DNA from: an uncultured Clostridia bacterium
Lineage (GTDB): Bacteria > Bacillota > Clostridia > Christensenellales > Aristaeellaceae
Assembly: GCA_946496415.1 (NCBI GenBank)
Contig: CAMMGP010000015.1
Span: 1-12,574, forward strand
DNA length: 12,574 nucleotides
Direction: 5' to 3'
Part shown: piece by piece, positions 12,386 to 12,574 of the stretch
How positions within the stretch are numbered: the first letter of the stretch is position 1
How the letters are laid out: every line of letters begins with the position of its first letter
Notes under the pieces: model-generated
What the model was told of the DNA's origin: nothing
The model's input: only the letters and a program-made list of their open reading frames with translations
The model's database searches: none
Program-made: the position numbers and the translations under genes

Positions 12386-12574
12386 TCACAAAAATTTCTT
12401 GCGCCGGAAATACCAGATGCACAGCGCCACGATGACCAGACTGACGAAAATGATGAGCGGATACCCCCACGGCCAGGCAAGCTCCGGCATGCCGGTAAAG
12501 TTCATGCCGTACCAGCCCGCCAGCAGCGTCAGCGGCAGGAAGATGGTCGTCACCACGGTGAGGAACTTCATGAT
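12386..12574 (-). CDS. corA: C-terminal end of a CorA-type magnesium/divalent-cation transporter (5' end outside window)
   Basis: The last 62 residues of a CorA-family channel, entering from the right edge on the minus strand. The fragment begins IMKFLTVVTTIFLPLTLLAG, the first membrane helix, followed by the diagnostic YGMNF selectivity-filter motif, a short outer loop (TGMPELAWPWGYP), the second helix (LIIFVSLVIVALCIWYF), and a basic tail RRKKFL. CorA pentamers take up Mg2+ (some members Co2+, Ni2+ or Zn2+). The frame is open to the window end, so the apparent internal ATG is not the start. It is convergent with the liv operon and not part of it. Confidence 0.93.
   Translation of the reverse strand: MMKFLTVVTTIFLPLTLLAGWYGMNFTGMPELAWPWGYPLIIFVSLVIVALCIWYFRRKKFL

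Noticed and set aside
1..12574. CRISPR array, tRNA, rRNA, insertion sequence, phage or toxin-antitoxin genes
   Set aside because: No spaced direct repeats, cloverleaf or rRNA-like sequence, transposase, terminal inverted repeats or toxin-like pair were seen on either strand.

Overview
The window is GC-rich, with strong AGGAGG-type ribosome binding sites, sigma-A/sigma-70-like promoters with 17-nt spacers, compact rho-independent terminators and tightly coupled operons. Together with the gene content (ROK kinase, GtrA, GT-C membrane proteins, a LIV-type ABC operon and CorA), this fits a high-GC member of the Clostridia/Firmicutes, possibly an uncultured gut lineage. That placement is inference; no rRNA or other marker gene is present. 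No mobile element, CRISPR array, tRNA or rRNA gene was seen.

Layout: (1) At 2-271 lies the 3' end of an unrecognised plus-strand gene. It converges on a minus-strand pair at 298-2003, a ROK-family sugar kinase followed by a calcineurin-like metallophosphoesterase joined by a TGATG overlap. The ROK gene carries an in-frame TAA inside its zinc-binding region, so it is annotated as a pseudogene. (2) A divergent control region at 2004-2270 holds one promoter for each direction and a perfect 16-bp palindrome. It leads rightward into a secreted, helix-rich protein of unknown function (2271-3158) that contains an internal duplication. (3) At 3220-5246 (minus) a two-gene operon encodes a UDP-galactopyranose-mutase/protoporphyrinogen-oxidase-like flavoprotein and a GtrA-family membrane protein. 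A multi-spanning GT-C/GT39-like membrane protein is divergently transcribed at 5430-6941. These three look like a small envelope-glycan module that probably uses polyprenyl-phosphate sugars. (4) After a clear terminator and a 519-bp non-coding stretch, 7461-12321 is a complete five-gene branched-chain-amino-acid-type ABC importer in the order livJ-livH-livM-livG-livF. Its promoter is clear, its leader is structured, and three hairpins lie between livJ and livH. (5) A bidirectional terminator separates livF from the C-terminal end of a CorA-type divalent-cation transporter that enters from the right edge on the minus strand.

How it works together: the liv operon encodes a secreted binding protein, two permeases and two ATPases. 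The hairpins after livJ probably allow more binding protein than membrane components. Most of the window is ordinary housekeeping or transport content. The items most worth checking are the nonsense codon in the ROK kinase, the duplicated secreted helical protein, the liv binding protein without a lipobox, and the several inverted repeats at promoters. I did not find convincing evidence of a new multi-gene system.
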